Position numbers and translations under genes: made by a program. 64,000 bases of DNA from Anaerolineae bacterium (GTDB lineage: Bacteria > Chloroflexota > Anaerolineae > Aggregatilineales > UBA2796), in the NCBI GenBank assembly GCA_025055255.1, contig JANWYI010000003.1:59995-123994 (forward strand), written 5' to 3'. This document shows positions 1 to 10,749 of this stretch, one piece after another. Each line of letters opens with the position of its first letter. The first letter of the stretch is position 1. The notes beneath the pieces are model-generated. The model saw nothing but the letters and a program-made list of their open reading frames with translations, was not told the origin of the DNA and searched no databases.

Positions 1-809
<809 letters not shown>

Positions 810-872
810 TCACCTGTGTGAATGTGTTCTTCAAATTTGCGCGGCGAGGATCGCCTCGCCATTTGCCTTGAA

Positions 873-1430
873 TTACTCCGCTACGCGCACCAACGCCGGA
901 CGGATGACGCGCTCGCCGTAGAGATAGCCTTTTTGCAGGACAGCGCTAACGTGCCCACTAGCGACGTCGCTGCTCGGCTCTTGACCGATGGCTTCATGGC
1001 GCGTCGGATCGAATGCCTGCCCGATTGGATTGATCTGCGTCAAGTTGGCGCTCTCCAGCAGGCTGATCAGTTTGCGATGGATCAGCACAAAGCCTTTGAG
1101 CGTCTCGTCTTCGGCTCGCTCAGCTGGCAGGCTATTCAGCGCGCGCTCAAAGTCATCTATGACGGGCAGCAAGCGCCGCAGCGTCTCAATCGTCGCGTTC
1201 TGAGCAATCTCCTCGCGCTCTTTTTCGGCGCGCTTACGATAGTTATCAAACTCAGCCAAGACGCGCTTCCAGCCGTTCAAGTATTCATCGGCTTTGCGGC
1301 GCGCCTCTTCAAGCTGCGCCTCTAGGGACACGCTCTCAGCGCTGACCGCCTCTGCCTGCGCTACCTCTTCTGCTTGCGCCTCAGCAATTGGCGGCGTCTC
1401 TGTCACATTTTGATCAGTCGTTTCACTCAT
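873..1430 (-). CDS. grpE: Nucleotide exchange factor GrpE
   Basis: MSETTDQNVTE... acidic N-terminus, then YLNGWKRVLAEFDNYRKRAEKEREE...LLPVIDDFERAL...; lies directly upstream of dnaK. Start chosen at internal Met (1430) rather than ORF start 1493. Confidence 0.93.
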   Translation of the reverse strand: MSETTDQNVTETPPIAEAQAEEVAQAEAVSAESVSLEAQLEEARRKADEYLNGWKRVLAEFDNYRKRAEKEREEIAQNATIETLRRLLPVIDDFERALNSLPAERAEDETLKGFVLIHRKLISLLESANLTQINPIGQAFDPTRHEAIGQEPSSDVASGHVSAVLQKGYLYGERVIRPALVRVAE

Positions 1431-1582
1431 GAGCGGCGATCTCTCTCCACTTCTGGGTATAGCGGTAGGCGCGCAAGATGGAGAGCGCGCCATAAGTTCA
1501 TACGCTCAAAACAATAGCGCTTTTGTAATAGAATTGCGTAAATAAAGGCATAGATTCTGAAAAGAATTTCTGCAGGGCAAGA

Positions 1583-1611
1583 AAAGTGGACAGCCTCAAG
1601 CTGTCCACTTG
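1583..1611 (-). terminator. Rho-independent-like terminator downstream of the RmlA-like gene
   Basis: Perfect 11-bp stem AAGTGGACAGC / GCTGTCCACTT with 5-nt loop; followed on the minus strand by TTTTCTT. Confidence 0.7.
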
Positions 1612-1634
1612 CCGAGAAAATACCTGTTGCTGTG

Positions 1635-2723
1635 CTAGAGCAAGCCGACCTTGCTGTGGTCGCCGAGCGTGAGCGATAGGACGCGCGGACGCGCTGCAGC
1701 GCGACTCAGCACCACATGACGTCCGATCAGACTATCTTGAATGCGCGCCTCGATGTCGCGGATCACTGTATGTTCCAATACGATGCTGTACTCGATCTCG
1801 CAGTTTTCTATGACGGCGTGATGGTAGATGCTGGTGAACGGACCGACGTAGCTGTTCACAATGCGCGTCTCTTCACCAATGATGCTCGGCCCACGCACGA
1901 CGCTGTTGATGATCTGCGCGCCGCGCTCAACCGTCACACGCTGATCCACTTGTGAGTGGCTATCTACCTCGCCAGCGACATACGGCTTCAGCTCCTCCAG
2001 CACAAGGCTGTTGGCGCGCAGCATGTCAATCGGCTTGCCCGTGTCAATCCACCAGCCGCGATGAATGTGCGGAAAGACGTTATAGCCGTTGTCAATCAGC
2101 CACTGAATGGCGTCTGTGATCTCCAGCTCGCCACGAAAAGACGGCTTGATGTGCTGAACTGCCTCGAAAATGTGCGAATCGAACATATAAATGCCGACAA
2201 GCGCCAAGTTGCTCGGCGCGACCTTATACATCGGATTGCGTCCTGGCTTTTCGATCAGCTGTTCCACGCGACCGTCTTCGCCCAGCTTGGCGATACCGTA
2301 ATGCTCAGGCTGCTCGACCGGCGTTAGCACAATCTGGCTATTCCAGTCAGCATGATTAGCAAAGTCAGCGATCAGCGGACTGATGCCGCCTTGAATCACG
2401 TTATCGCCCAGAAACATTACGAAGCGTTCGTTGCCGATGAAGTCGCGCGCAATGTGGACAGCGTGCGCTAAGCCGCGCGGCGCGTCTTGTGGAATGTACG
2501 TCACATGGACGCCAAAGCGCGAGCCATCGCCAACTGCCTCCTGAATCTCAGGCGCCGTGTCACCAACAACAATCCCGATATCCGTGATGCCTGCTTCGCG
2601 TATGGTCTCGATGACGCGAAACAAGACAGGTTTATTAGCCAGCGGCATCATTTGCTTGGCGCGCGTGTAGGTCAGCGGATATAAGCGCGTGCCTTTTCCG
2701 CCGCTTAGAATCAAGCCTTTCAT
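1635..2723 (-). CDS. Glucose-1-phosphate thymidylyltransferase (long form, RmlA-like, with left-handed beta-helix C-terminus)
   Basis: MKGLILSGGKGTRLYPLTYTRAKQMMPLANKPVLFRVIE nucleotidyltransferase signature; hexapeptide-like C-terminus. Confidence 0.92.
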   Translation of the reverse strand: MKGLILSGGKGTRLYPLTYTRAKQMMPLANKPVLFRVIETIREAGITDIGIVVGDTAPEIQEAVGDGSRFGVHVTYIPQDAPRGLAHAVHIARDFIGNERFVMFLGDNVIQGGISPLIADFANHADWNSQIVLTPVEQPEHYGIAKLGEDGRVEQLIEKPGRNPMYKVAPSNLALVGIYMFDSHIFEAVQHIKPSFRGELEITDAIQWLIDNGYNVFPHIHRGWWIDTGKPIDMLRANSLVLEELKPYVAGEVDSHSQVDQRVTVERGAQIINSVVRGPSIIGEETRIVNSYVGPFTSIYHHAVIENCEIEYSIVLEHTVIRDIEARIQDSLIGRHVVLSRAAARPRVLSLTLGDHSKVGLL

Positions 2724-2726
2724 GAG

Positions 2727-3386
2727 TTATACCCTTCCGTAAGTGCTGAGTGAAGAGTCGCGCGGCGCATTGGTCAGCGCGACGCCGATGATCCGCGCAT
2801 TGACGCGCGTGAGCGCTTCTTTGGCGCGTTGCGCATGGTCGCGGCGCGTGCTACCTGCCTGCAAGACCAGCAGCACGGCGTCTAACTTGGTTGCCAACAA
2901 TGGTGCATCGGCTGCAGCGAGCACAGGCGGCGCGTCGAAGATTACATAGTCAGCCTGTGCCTTGAGCGCTGCAATCAAGCTGTCCATGCGCTTGCTACCG
3001 AGCAGATCGGCAGGATTCGGCACAGGCGCGCCGCTAGTCAGCACGCGCAGACCGTCTACGACTGTGTTTTGAAGCGGTAAAGCGTCCGCCTGAAGATTTT
3101 CAAGGATCGCCGTTGTCAAGCCGCGCTCGTTAGGCAGTTTCCAGAGCGCGCTCTGCGAAGGACGGCGCAAGTCGGCGTCCACAAGGATGACGCGACTGCC
3201 GCCTTGTGCCATTGTGACGGCTAAGTTAGCTGCAGTAGCGCTCTTGCCTTCATCAGCGGCTGCAGAGGTGATCAGCAAAGTGTGGATCGGCTGATCGAGC
3301 GCGCTGAACTGGATGTTTGTGCGCAAGACGCGGAATGCCTCTGCAGCAGCAGCGCGTGGGTCTTTCAGCGTGATGAGATCAGTCAT
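2727..3386 (-). CDS. CpsD/CapB-family tyrosine-protein kinase (BY-kinase)
   Basis: AEAFRVLRTNIQFSALDQPIHTLLITSAAADEGKSATAANLAVTMAQGGSRVILVDADLRRPSQ: deviant Walker A and A' motifs. Confidence 0.9.
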   Translation of the reverse strand: MTDLITLKDPRAAAAEAFRVLRTNIQFSALDQPIHTLLITSAAADEGKSATAANLAVTMAQGGSRVILVDADLRRPSQSALWKLPNERGLTTAILENLQADALPLQNTVVDGLRVLTSGAPVPNPADLLGSKRMDSLIAALKAQADYVIFDAPPVLAAADAPLLATKLDAVLLVLQAGSTRRDHAQRAKEALTRVNARIIGVALTNAPRDSSLSTYGRV

Positions 3387-3401
3387 GAAGCAGCTCCACG
3401 A

Positions 3402-4055
3402 TTATTCAGCCGAAGGCAAGGCGCCAAGCACAGGCAAGTTCAGCGCGCGCTCGACATCTTCGCGGCGGCGCACGACGTTAGCGCTCAGATATTCCAGCAC
3501 GAAAACAGCGCCACCGCCGATCAGAATGCCTAACAAGGCGCCAGCGGCTACGTTGAAAGCCGTGTTCGGACGAAACAAGCTGATGGCAGGCTGATCGATC
3601 AGCTCAGCGTTGATGCGATCCTCAAGGCGAATCGGCGCATTAGACTGATTGCGCCATTGCACGAATTGCTCGCCATAGGTGCGCGCTACTCTGCCTGCGA
3701 TCTCCATGTCGGGCATGTCCACGTCAATGTTGATGAGCAAAGTGTCCAAGTTGGTGGAAACAGTGACCATGCTGCGCAGCTGCGCAGGCGTCATATCGAG
3801 GTTGAGCGCACGAATCACGTCATCAGCGCGTTCATCAGCGTCAAGGCGCGTCGCCCAGCTGCTCATCAGCTGCTTCAAGGTCTGCGCCAAGCCGAAATCA
3901 TTGCGGGCAGGTTGAATCAGGATTTTTTGCGTAGCGCGGTAGATCGGCGTCTGCAGGCGGCTGAATACGAAAGCGCTACCTGCTGTGATCGCCACAGCTA
4001 GGACAATCAGCCAACCGCGCCGCGCCAAAATGCGGACATAGTCAGAAAGTTGCAT
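3402..4055 (-). CDS. Wzz/chain-length-determinant family polysaccharide co-polymerase
   Basis: MQLSDYVRILARRGWLIVLAVAITAGSAFVFSRLQTPIYRATQKILI plus C-terminal TM; adjacent to BY-kinase. Confidence 0.88.
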   Translation of the reverse strand: MQLSDYVRILARRGWLIVLAVAITAGSAFVFSRLQTPIYRATQKILIQPARNDFGLAQTLKQLMSSWATRLDADERADDVIRALNLDMTPAQLRSMVTVSTNLDTLLINIDVDMPDMEIAGRVARTYGEQFVQWRNQSNAPIRLEDRINAELIDQPAISLFRPNTAFNVAAGALLGILIGGGAVFVLEYLSANVVRRREDVERALNLPVLGALPSAE

Positions 4056-4160
4056 CGCCTACCTCTCAAGATCGGCGCGATTATACCAAAGGCAGGGCGT
4101 CTTTCCAGTCAGAAGCAACTAGTCGCCATTCTCAGCAGCGCATTTCGGACAGCGACTCGC

Positions 4161-4166
4161 TATAAT
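4161..4166 (+). promoter_or_regulatory. Putative -10 box (TATAAT) for the 3-hydroxyacyl-CoA dehydrogenase gene
   Basis: TATAAT 36 nt before ATG at 4202; no convincing -35. Confidence 0.4.
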
Positions 4167-4201
4167 AGCCGCCAAAAGGCTTTTTGAGAGGATTTTCACA
4201 G

Positions 4202-5068
4202 ATGGCTGTCATCACAAAAGTTGAGCGCATTGCCGTGATCGGCGCCGGGACAATGGGCAGCGGCATTGCTCAGGTGAGCGCAACGAGCGGCTTTCACACT
4301 GCACTGATTGACGTCAGCGCTGAGGCGTTAGCGCGCGCTAAAGAGAGCATTCATCAGAGCGTTGAGAAGTTGTTTAGCAAGGGCAAGTTAGACAACACAG
4401 CACGTCACAACGCTCTGGAAGGTATCGTTAGCGGCACAGACCTCTCGCTTGCGGCTGAGGCAGATTTGATCATTGAGGCAGCGAGCGAGAACAAGCCACT
4501 CAAGCTCAAACTGTTCGCTGACCTAGACGCACTTGCCAAGCCGAGCGCCATAATCGCCTCAAACACCTCATCTATCTCAATCACGAGCCTTGCCGCAGCG
4601 ACCAAGCGTCCGAGCCAAGTTATTGGCATGCACTTCATGAATCCTGTGCCGATCATGCCGCTTGTCGAGCTAATTCGCGGCTTAGATACGAGCGCAGAGA
4701 CCGTCGCTACTGCTTTAGAGGTCTGCCGCGCCATGGGCAAGACAGTTTATGAGGCAAACGACTCGCCTGGCTTCATTTCGAATCGTATTCTGATGCCGAT
4801 GATCAATGAAGCAATTTTCTGCCTGATGGAAGGCGTCGGCACAGCGGAAGCAATTGACGGCGTGATGAAGCTGGGCATGAATCATCCGATGGGTCCGCTC
4901 ACTCTAGCTGACTTCATCGGTTTAGACGTCTGCCTCGCCATTCTAGAAGTGCTGCATAGCGAGCTGGGCGATGACAAGTATCGTCCGTGTCCGCTCTTGC
5001 GCAAGATGGTGGCTGCAGGTCACCTTGGGCGCAAGACAGGACGCGGTTTCTACACTTATACCAGCTGA
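4202..5068 (+). CDS. 3-hydroxybutyryl-CoA dehydrogenase family protein
   Basis: [31 protein letters not shown] Rossmann motif; [43 protein letters not shown]. Confidence 0.95.
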   Translation: MAVITKVERIAVIGAGTMGSGIAQVSATSGFHTALIDVSAEALARAKESIHQSVEKLFSKGKLDNTARHNALEGIVSGTDLSLAAEADLIIEAASENKPLKLKLFADLDALAKPSAIIASNTSSISITSLAAATKRPSQVIGMHFMNPVPIMPLVELIRGLDTSAETVATALEVCRAMGKTVYEANDSPGFISNRILMPMINEAIFCLMEGVGTAEAIDGVMKLGMNHPMGPLTLADFIGLDVCLAILEVLHSELGDDKYRPCPLLRKMVAAGHLGRKTGRGFYTYTS

Positions 5069-5083
5069 GGAAAGGGCAGGACA

Positions 5084-6052
5084 GTGCGCGGACTATACTT
5101 TGACGGCGCGCTCCAATTGCGCCACGATTTGCCAGAGCCGCAGCTGCGCGCTGATGAGGCGCTCATCGGACTGCGCTTAGCGGGTATCTGTCACACTGAC
5201 CTAGAGTTGACGCGCGGCTACATGGGCTTCACAGGCGTGCTGGGACACGAGTTTGTAGGCGAACTGTTGACAGATCATGGCAGTTTTGCAGCTGGCACGC
5301 GCGTAGTCGGCGAGATTAACGTTGCCTGCGGCGTCTGTGACTTTTGTGGCGCTGATGTGCCGAGCCAGTGTCGGAATCGCGTCACGCTAGGCATAGATCG
5401 CTATGATGGCGTCTTTGCCGAGCGCTTTCGGTTGCCTGTGCGCAACTTATATGCAGTGCCAGAGACAGTCAGCGACGAAGCGGCTGTATTTGTCGAGCCG
5501 TTAGCAGCAGCGCTGCAGATTCCTGCTCTTGCGCCGATCTCGCCTTCTGAGCGCGTGGTCGTTATCGGCGCAGGCAAGCTAGGTTTGCTTGTAGCTCAGG
5601 TATTGCGGCTGCTGGGCTGTGAGCTGATCGTGGTGGCGCGGCAAGTGCGTCCGATCAGCCTGCTGGAAAAGTGGCGCATATCCTATGTGGACGCGCGGCG
5701 CACAGATTGGCTAGATCGGATCGGACGTAAGAGCGCGCACGTTGTGGTGGATTGCACGGGCAACGCAGAAGGCTTTGCTCACGCGCTTGAGGTTGTCCGT
5801 CCGCGCGGCACGATTGTGCTGAAAAGCACTTATAGCAGCCTACCGAGCGCCAATTTGACGCGCGTCGTAGTAGATGAGGTCAAAGTGATAGGCAGTCGCT
5901 GCGGTCCGTTCGGCGCAGCGATTCGCCTGCTGGAAAATAAGCTGGTTGACGTTGATTCAATGATTGAGGCAGTCTATCCACTGGCAGATAGTCTTGCCGC
6001 TTTTGACCATGCCAGCAGCAGCGGCGTCCTGAAGGTGCTGCTGCATCCATGA
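5084..6052 (+). CDS. Zinc-dependent alcohol dehydrogenase (MDR family)
   Basis: GTG start; GICHTDLELTRGYMGFTGVLGHEFVGE and CGVCDFCGADVPSQCRNR zinc motifs; VVVIGAGKLGLL cofactor motif. Confidence 0.9.
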   Translation: MRGLYFDGALQLRHDLPEPQLRADEALIGLRLAGICHTDLELTRGYMGFTGVLGHEFVGELLTDHGSFAAGTRVVGEINVACGVCDFCGADVPSQCRNRVTLGIDRYDGVFAERFRLPVRNLYAVPETVSDEAAVFVEPLAAALQIPALAPISPSERVVVIGAGKLGLLVAQVLRLLGCELIVVARQVRPISLLEKWRISYVDARRTDWLDRIGRKSAHVVVDCTGNAEGFAHALEVVRPRGTIVLKSTYSSLPSANLTRVVVDEVKVIGSRCGPFGAAIRLLENKLVDVDSMIEAVYPLADSLAAFDHASSSGVLKVLLHP

Positions 6053-6082
6053 ATAATAAATAGACAAAAAAGGAATTAGACT

Positions 6083-7783
6083 ATGCTTTCTGACCTTGCC
6101 ATTGCACAGCGCGCCGCTCTGAAGCACATCCATGAGATCGCTGAGCAGATGGGCTTGGCGCCCGACGACCTCGACTTGTATGGCAGTCCTTACGTTGCCA
6201 AGTTGCGCCTTGAGGCGCTTGAGAAACTGAAAGATCGTCCTAATGGACGCTATGTTGACGTGACAGCGATCACGCCGACGCCACTCGGCGAAGGCAAGAC
6301 GACCACAGCCGTCGGCTTAGCGCAGGCGATGAAACACATTGGCAAACGCGCTATTGTCACGCTGCGGCAGCCGTCACAAGGTCCAACTTTCGGCATCAAA
6401 GGCGGCGCTGCTGGCGGCGGCTACGCGCAAGTTGTGCCAATGGAGACGTTCAACCTGCACTTGACGGGCGACATTCACGCTGTCAGCGCCGCAAATAATC
6501 TCTTGGCTGCTATGCTGGACAATAAGCTGCTGCGCGGGAATCCGTTGCGCATTGACGTGGACAGCATCACTTGGAAGCGCGTTGTGGACGTGAACGACCG
6601 CGCGCTGCGGCGCGTCATCGTCGGCTTAGGCGGCAAGCAGGAAGGTGGCGTGATCCGTGAGACAGGCTTTGACATCGCCGTTGCCAGCGAAGTCATGGCA
6701 ATTCTCGCTTTGACGACGTCGCTGCGCGACATGCGCGAGCGCCTCGGACGGATCGTGGTCGCTTTCACGGAAGATAAGCAGCCTGTCACAGCTGAGCAAA
6801 TCGGTGCGGCTGGCGCCATGGCTGTGCTGCTGAAAGAGGCAATTCGTCCAAACCTGCTGCAGACGCTTGAGAACACGCCAGCTATTGTCCATGCCGGACC
6901 GTTCGCCAACATTGCACATGGCAGCAGCAGCATCCTCGCTGACCAGTTCGCCATCAAGTGCGCCGATTACGTCATCACGGAAAGCGGCTTTGGCGCGGAT
7001 ATCGGCGCGGAGAAGTTTTTCAACATCAAATGCCGTTACAGCGGTCTCACGCCGAATGCGGCTGTGTTAGTGGTGACTGTGCGCGCGCTCAAAGCGCACA
7101 GCGGACGCTACCGCATTGTAGCAGGCAAACCATTGCCACCTGAGCTGCTAGAGCGTAACGTGGCAGATGTTGAGGCAGGCGCGGCAAACTTGATCAAGCA
7201 GCTTGAGAATGTGCGCTTACACGGCGTGACGCCTGTGGTGGCGATCAACGTCTTCGAGAGCGATCATCCTGATGAGCTTGAGGCAATTCGGCGCATCGCA
7301 ATCGAGAGCGGCGCGCTTGGCGCAGCGATGTGTCGCCATTTTACACAAGGCGGACGCGGCGCAATCGAACTGGCTGAGATGGTCGTGCATGCTGCCGAGA
7401 TGCCCAGTCAATTCCGCTTTCTCTACGAACTAGAGCAGCCGATCAAGGCGAAGATTGAGATCATTGCCAAGAAAATCTATGGCGCAGCGAATGTGAGCTA
7501 CGAGCCGCTCGCCGAGAGGCAAATTGCTATGTATGAGCGCGCAGGCTTGGGCAATTTGCCAATTTGCATGGCAAAGACGCACTTGAGCCTGAGCCACGAT
7601 CCGAACTTGCGCGGCGCGCCGCGCGGCTTCACTTTGCCAATCCGCGAAGTGCGCGCCAGCGTTGGCGCAGGCTTCATCTATCCAATCTGTGGCGAAATGC
7701 ACACCATGCCCGGCTTGCCAGAGCATCCTGCAGCTGAAAAAGTGGACATTGACGCCGACGGCAACGTTGTCGGTCTGTTCTGA
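6083..7783 (+). CDS. fhs: Formate--tetrahydrofolate ligase
   Basis: VTAITPTPLGEGKTTTAVGLAQAM, LRQPSQGPTFGIKGGAAGGGYAQVVPMETFNLHLTGDIHAV signatures. Confidence 0.97.
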   Translation: MLSDLAIAQRAALKHIHEIAEQMGLAPDDLDLYGSPYVAKLRLEALEKLKDRPNGRYVDVTAITPTPLGEGKTTTAVGLAQAMKHIGKRAIVTLRQPSQGPTFGIKGGAAGGGYAQVVPMETFNLHLTGDIHAVSAANNLLAAMLDNKLLRGNPLRIDVDSITWKRVVDVNDRALRRVIVGLGGKQEGGVIRETGFDIAVASEVMAILALTTSLRDMRERLGRIVVAFTEDKQPVTAEQIGAAGAMAVLLKEAIRPNLLQTLENTPAIVHAGPFANIAHGSSSILADQFAIKCADYVITESGFGADIGAEKFFNIKCRYSGLTPNAAVLVVTVRALKAHSGRYRIVAGKPLPPELLERNVADVEAGAANLIKQLENVRLHGVTPVVAINVFESDHPDELEAIRRIAIESGALGAAMCRHFTQGGRGAIELAEMVVHAAEMPSQFRFLYELEQPIKAKIEIIAKKIYGAANVSYEPLAERQIAMYERAGLGNLPICMAKTHLSLSHDPNLRGAPRGFTLPIREVRASVGAGFIYPICGEMHTMPGLPEHPAAEKVDIDADGNVVGLF

Positions 7784-7792
7784 ACATGCACA

Positions 7793-7825
7793 CGGCGCGC
7801 TCTACTCAGGGCGCGCCGATTTTTT
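7793..7825 (+). terminator. Rho-independent terminator after fhs
   Basis: CGGCGCGC - TCTACTCAGG - GCGCGCCG followed by ATTTTTT. Confidence 0.88.
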
Positions 7826-7920
7826 GCAGCGCTGCCTTGCGCAAGCTACAATTTGCGCAGGTTTTGTGAGAGCAGAGATTATTTTTCGTTAATCTTGTCT
7901 TAACATTGAAAGGAAGTGCC

Positions 7921-10491
7921 ATGCGACGGCATACGCTGTACCTTTTGTTTGGCGTCTTCTTGTTCATGGCAAGCTGTGCTCCTGCGCCTGAGCCGACGCC
8001 GACTCGCACCAGCACTGCAACCGCCACCAACACGCCCGACGCAACTGAACGCGCCATAGCCGCGCGCAATGCCACTCAAACTGTGATCGCGCAGCAGAAC
8101 GCAATTGCTACAAATATTGCTGCTACTCAGTTTGCCATCAATCCGCCAACTGCCACGCCGACTGATACTGAGACGCCTACAGCTACGCCGACCGACACGC
8201 CAACTAGCACGCCGACTTTCACACCTACGCATACTCCAACGCCCACCTTCACGCCGACCGCTACACCAAGCGCCACGCACACGCCAACTGCCACCAACAC
8301 GCCGACTGCTACGAACACAGCCACTGCCACGAACACAGCTACCGCGACCAACACAGCGACTGCCACGCCCACGCCTAACCTGCAAGCGACTGCTGAGGCA
8401 TTGGCTGGAGAAATTGCTCAGGCGACGCTTGGCGCTCAACCGACGGCTACGCCCATCGTAGTGACTGTCGTGGTGACCGCGCCGCCTGAAGGTACGCCGA
8501 TCATTGCGCCTGTTGTGCCGCCTGACCTGCCGCTCACGCTGACTGCAATCGCCAATTTCGAGCTGACGCGCCGCGCCTTTGAACAGACAGCTACTGCTGT
8601 GCGCGCTATCACGCTCACGCCGACTGCCACGCCAACGGCAACGCTCACAGCAACGGCGACAGATACTGCCACTGCCACGCGCACGCCTTCAGCAACGTCA
8701 ACGGCTACTGCCACCAACACAAGCACGGCAACAGCTACCAACACGGCTACACCAACGGCAACTCACACGCCTGATGCTACGCAGACCTTTGAGGCAGTTC
8801 TCAGCGCCTCACAGACTGCCCGCGCCGCTCAGCGTACGCTTGAGGCGATCATCGCTGCCACTGATCTCGCTCTCACACCTACGGCAACTTCCACAGCAAC
8901 GGCGACTGACACTGCCACGGCTACGGCAACCTTGACGCCGAGCGCCACACGCACGCCCACAGCGACCTTCACACCATCTCTCACGCCAACTTTCACGCCG
9001 ACTCGCACGCCGACTGCCACGCTGACAGCAACTTTCACGGCGACCGCAACAGATACTGCCACAGCCACGCTCACGCCTTCGGCGACCGCAACGGCGACCG
9101 CGACCAGCACCAACACGCCGACTGCCACACCTACAGCGACATTAACGGCGACGCATACGCCTAATGCTACGCAGACCTTTGAGGCAGTTCTCAGCGCCTC
9201 GCAGACTGCCCGCGCTGATCAGCGCACGCTTGAGGCGATCATCGCCGCCACTGATCTCGCTCTCACGCCTACGGCGACTTTCACGGCAACGGCAACAGCG
9301 ACCGCGACTGACACAGCGACTTTCACGCCAACAGCGACCTTCACAGCAACTGCCACGCGCACGCCCACAGCGACTTTCACTGCTAGTCCGACGCGCACGC
9401 CGACGTTAACTCGTACGCCGACTCTGACGCGCACGCCGACGCGCACGCGCACCATCACGCCGACGCGCACTGCCAGTCCGACGCGCACACCAACTGCCAC
9501 GCCAAATCTGACACAAACTCGCGCCGCTCAGCTTGAGCGGACTGCCACACAAGTCGCCTTTGACGCTGAGATCGCGCCGTTCTTCCGCGAGGCGCGCCTG
9601 ATTTTCGAAGAATCAGTCATCCGCTTGCCGCACAACGTCGGCGATGGCTTTATCAGCTCGCAGGAGCTGGTCTGCACGCCGAACTTCATCCTGAGCGCGC
9701 GTTTTTACACGCCGTATGATGACTTTGCATGGTCGCATGGCATCATTTTCCGTCGCACACGCGATCAGCAGTTCCGCTTGACGTTCAGTCAAGAAGGACA
9801 GTATGAGCTATCGCGCTTCTTCCGTCCGCAGCCTGATGCTCAGTTCACTTTTGAAGTCCTTGAGCGCAGCGCCATTCCCGGCGGCGTCAACCGTCGGCGC
9901 GACTCGTTCAACGACGTGCTGTTGGTTGCGCGCGGCGAGTTAGCGCTCTTCTATTTCAACAATCGCTTCATCGCTCAGCTGAATATCTCGCGCTTCCAAG
10001 AGGCAGGCTGCATCGAAGTTGCCACAGGTGTTTACGTCAACACTGAGCGTGACGGCTTCGCCACCTTTGTTGAGAACGTCAAGGTCTGGCGGCTGCCTTT
10101 CACGCCTGAGCTGACGCGCACCTTCGAGGCTGCTGTTGCCGCCACGCTGACTGCCCTGCCCTTCGAGCGACAGGTCGCTACAGCTGTAGCTGGCACGCTC
10201 ACACCATCTGCCACACACACGCCGACATCAACGCCGACACGCACGCCGACCGCGACTTTCACAGCCACGGCTACGCACACGCCGACCTTGACGCCGACAC
10301 GCACGCCGACTGCTACGTTTACGCCGACTCATACAGCGACCAACACGGCAACTTTCACGGCTACGCACACACCAACTTTGACGCCGACGCGCACGCCGTC
10401 TGCCACGTTCACAGCAACGGCGACCAACACAGTGACTTTCACAGCAACGGCTACGCACACGCCGACATCAACGCCGACTGCTACACCTTGA
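7921..10491 (+). CDS. Lipoprotein with long Thr/Pro/Ala-rich repeats and a central globular (jelly-roll/LamG-like?) domain
   Basis: [19 protein letters not shown] lipobox; long TATxTPTxT tracts; central block [42 protein letters not shown]...VWRLP. Confidence 0.85.
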   Translation: MRRHTLYLLFGVFLFMASCAPAPEPTPTRTSTATATNTPDATERAIAARNATQTVIAQQNAIATNIAATQFAINPPTATPTDTETPTATPTDTPTSTPTFTPTHTPTPTFTPTATPSATHTPTATNTPTATNTATATNTATATNTATATPTPNLQATAEALAGEIAQATLGAQPTATPIVVTVVVTAPPEGTPIIAPVVPPDLPLTLTAIANFELTRRAFEQTATAVRAITLTPTATPTATLTATATDTATATRTPSATSTATATNTSTATATNTATPTATHTPDATQTFEAVLSASQTARAAQRTLEAIIAATDLALTPTATSTATATDTATATATLTPSATRTPTATFTPSLTPTFTPTRTPTATLTATFTATATDTATATLTPSATATATATSTNTPTATPTATLTATHTPNATQTFEAVLSASQTARADQRTLEAIIAATDLALTPTATFTATATATATDTATFTPTATFTATATRTPTATFTASPTRTPTLTRTPTLTRTPTRTRTITPTRTASPTRTPTATPNLTQTRAAQLERTATQVAFDAEIAPFFREARLIFEESVIRLPHNVGDGFISSQELVCTPNFILSARFYTPYDDFAWSHGIIFRRTRDQQFRLTFSQEGQYELSRFFRPQPDAQFTFEVLERSAIPGGVNRRRDSFNDVLLVARGELALFYFNNRFIAQLNISRFQEAGCIEVATGVYVNTERDGFATFVENVKVWRLPFTPELTRTFEAAVAATLTALPFERQVATAVAGTLTPSATHTPTSTPTRTPTATFTATATHTPTLTPTRTPTATFTPTHTATNTATFTATHTPTLTPTRTPSATFTATATNTVTFTATATHTPTSTPTATP
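8768..8890 (+). repeat. Copy 1 of a near-identical coding module ([35 protein letters not shown])
   Basis: GCAGACCTTTGAGGCAGTTCTCAGCGCCTC at 8781 recurs at 9171, exactly 390 bp later. Confidence 0.85.
9158..9280 (+). repeat. Copy 2 of the module ([35 protein letters not shown])
   Basis: See copy 1; only a few mismatches over about 110 bp. Confidence 0.85.
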
Positions 10492-10496
10492 TCAGA

Positions 10497-10533
10497 AAAG
10501 GCAGAGATCGGCGCACTGCTGATCTCTGCCTTT
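10497..10533 (+). terminator. Strong terminator-like hairpin after the lipoprotein gene
   Basis: Perfect 13-bp inverted repeat AAAGGCAGAGATC / GATCTCTGCCTTT with 11-nt loop. Confidence 0.8.
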
Positions 10534-10544
10534 CACAACCGTGC

Positions 10545-10550
10545 TATAAT
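10545..10550 (+). promoter_or_regulatory. Putative -10 box (TATAAT) upstream of the O-antigen-ligase-like gene
   Basis: TATAAT just past the preceding terminator; about 200 nt before the CDS start. Confidence 0.4.
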
Positions 10551-10749
10551 CGGCGTCCGTCAAGCCTCTAAGCATGACAATCACTTCACGGAGCAACCTT
10601 AGTGGCGCTGACTCGACGTTGCTGCATGACCACAGCTCACTAAGCTCATGAAACTACGTCACAGGCTGACTGTCTTTCAACCAAGCCGCTCACGCGCGAG
10701 GTATCTGTCTTGCTAGGCATTGTGCCAAACGCTGCACATAGGTGATCAC

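Noticed and set aside
1431-1634. CIRCE element upstream of grpE
   Set aside because: No TTAGCACTC-N9-GAGTGCTAA inverted repeat found.
8127-9500. Long antisense ORFs ([15 protein letters not shown]...) opposite the lipoprotein and ATPase repeats
   Set aside because: Low-complexity mirror of the ACN/GCN repeat coding strand; no start context or domain.
8200-9500. Possible CRISPR or minisatellite array
   Set aside because: Coding Thr/Pro-rich tract inside one ORF.
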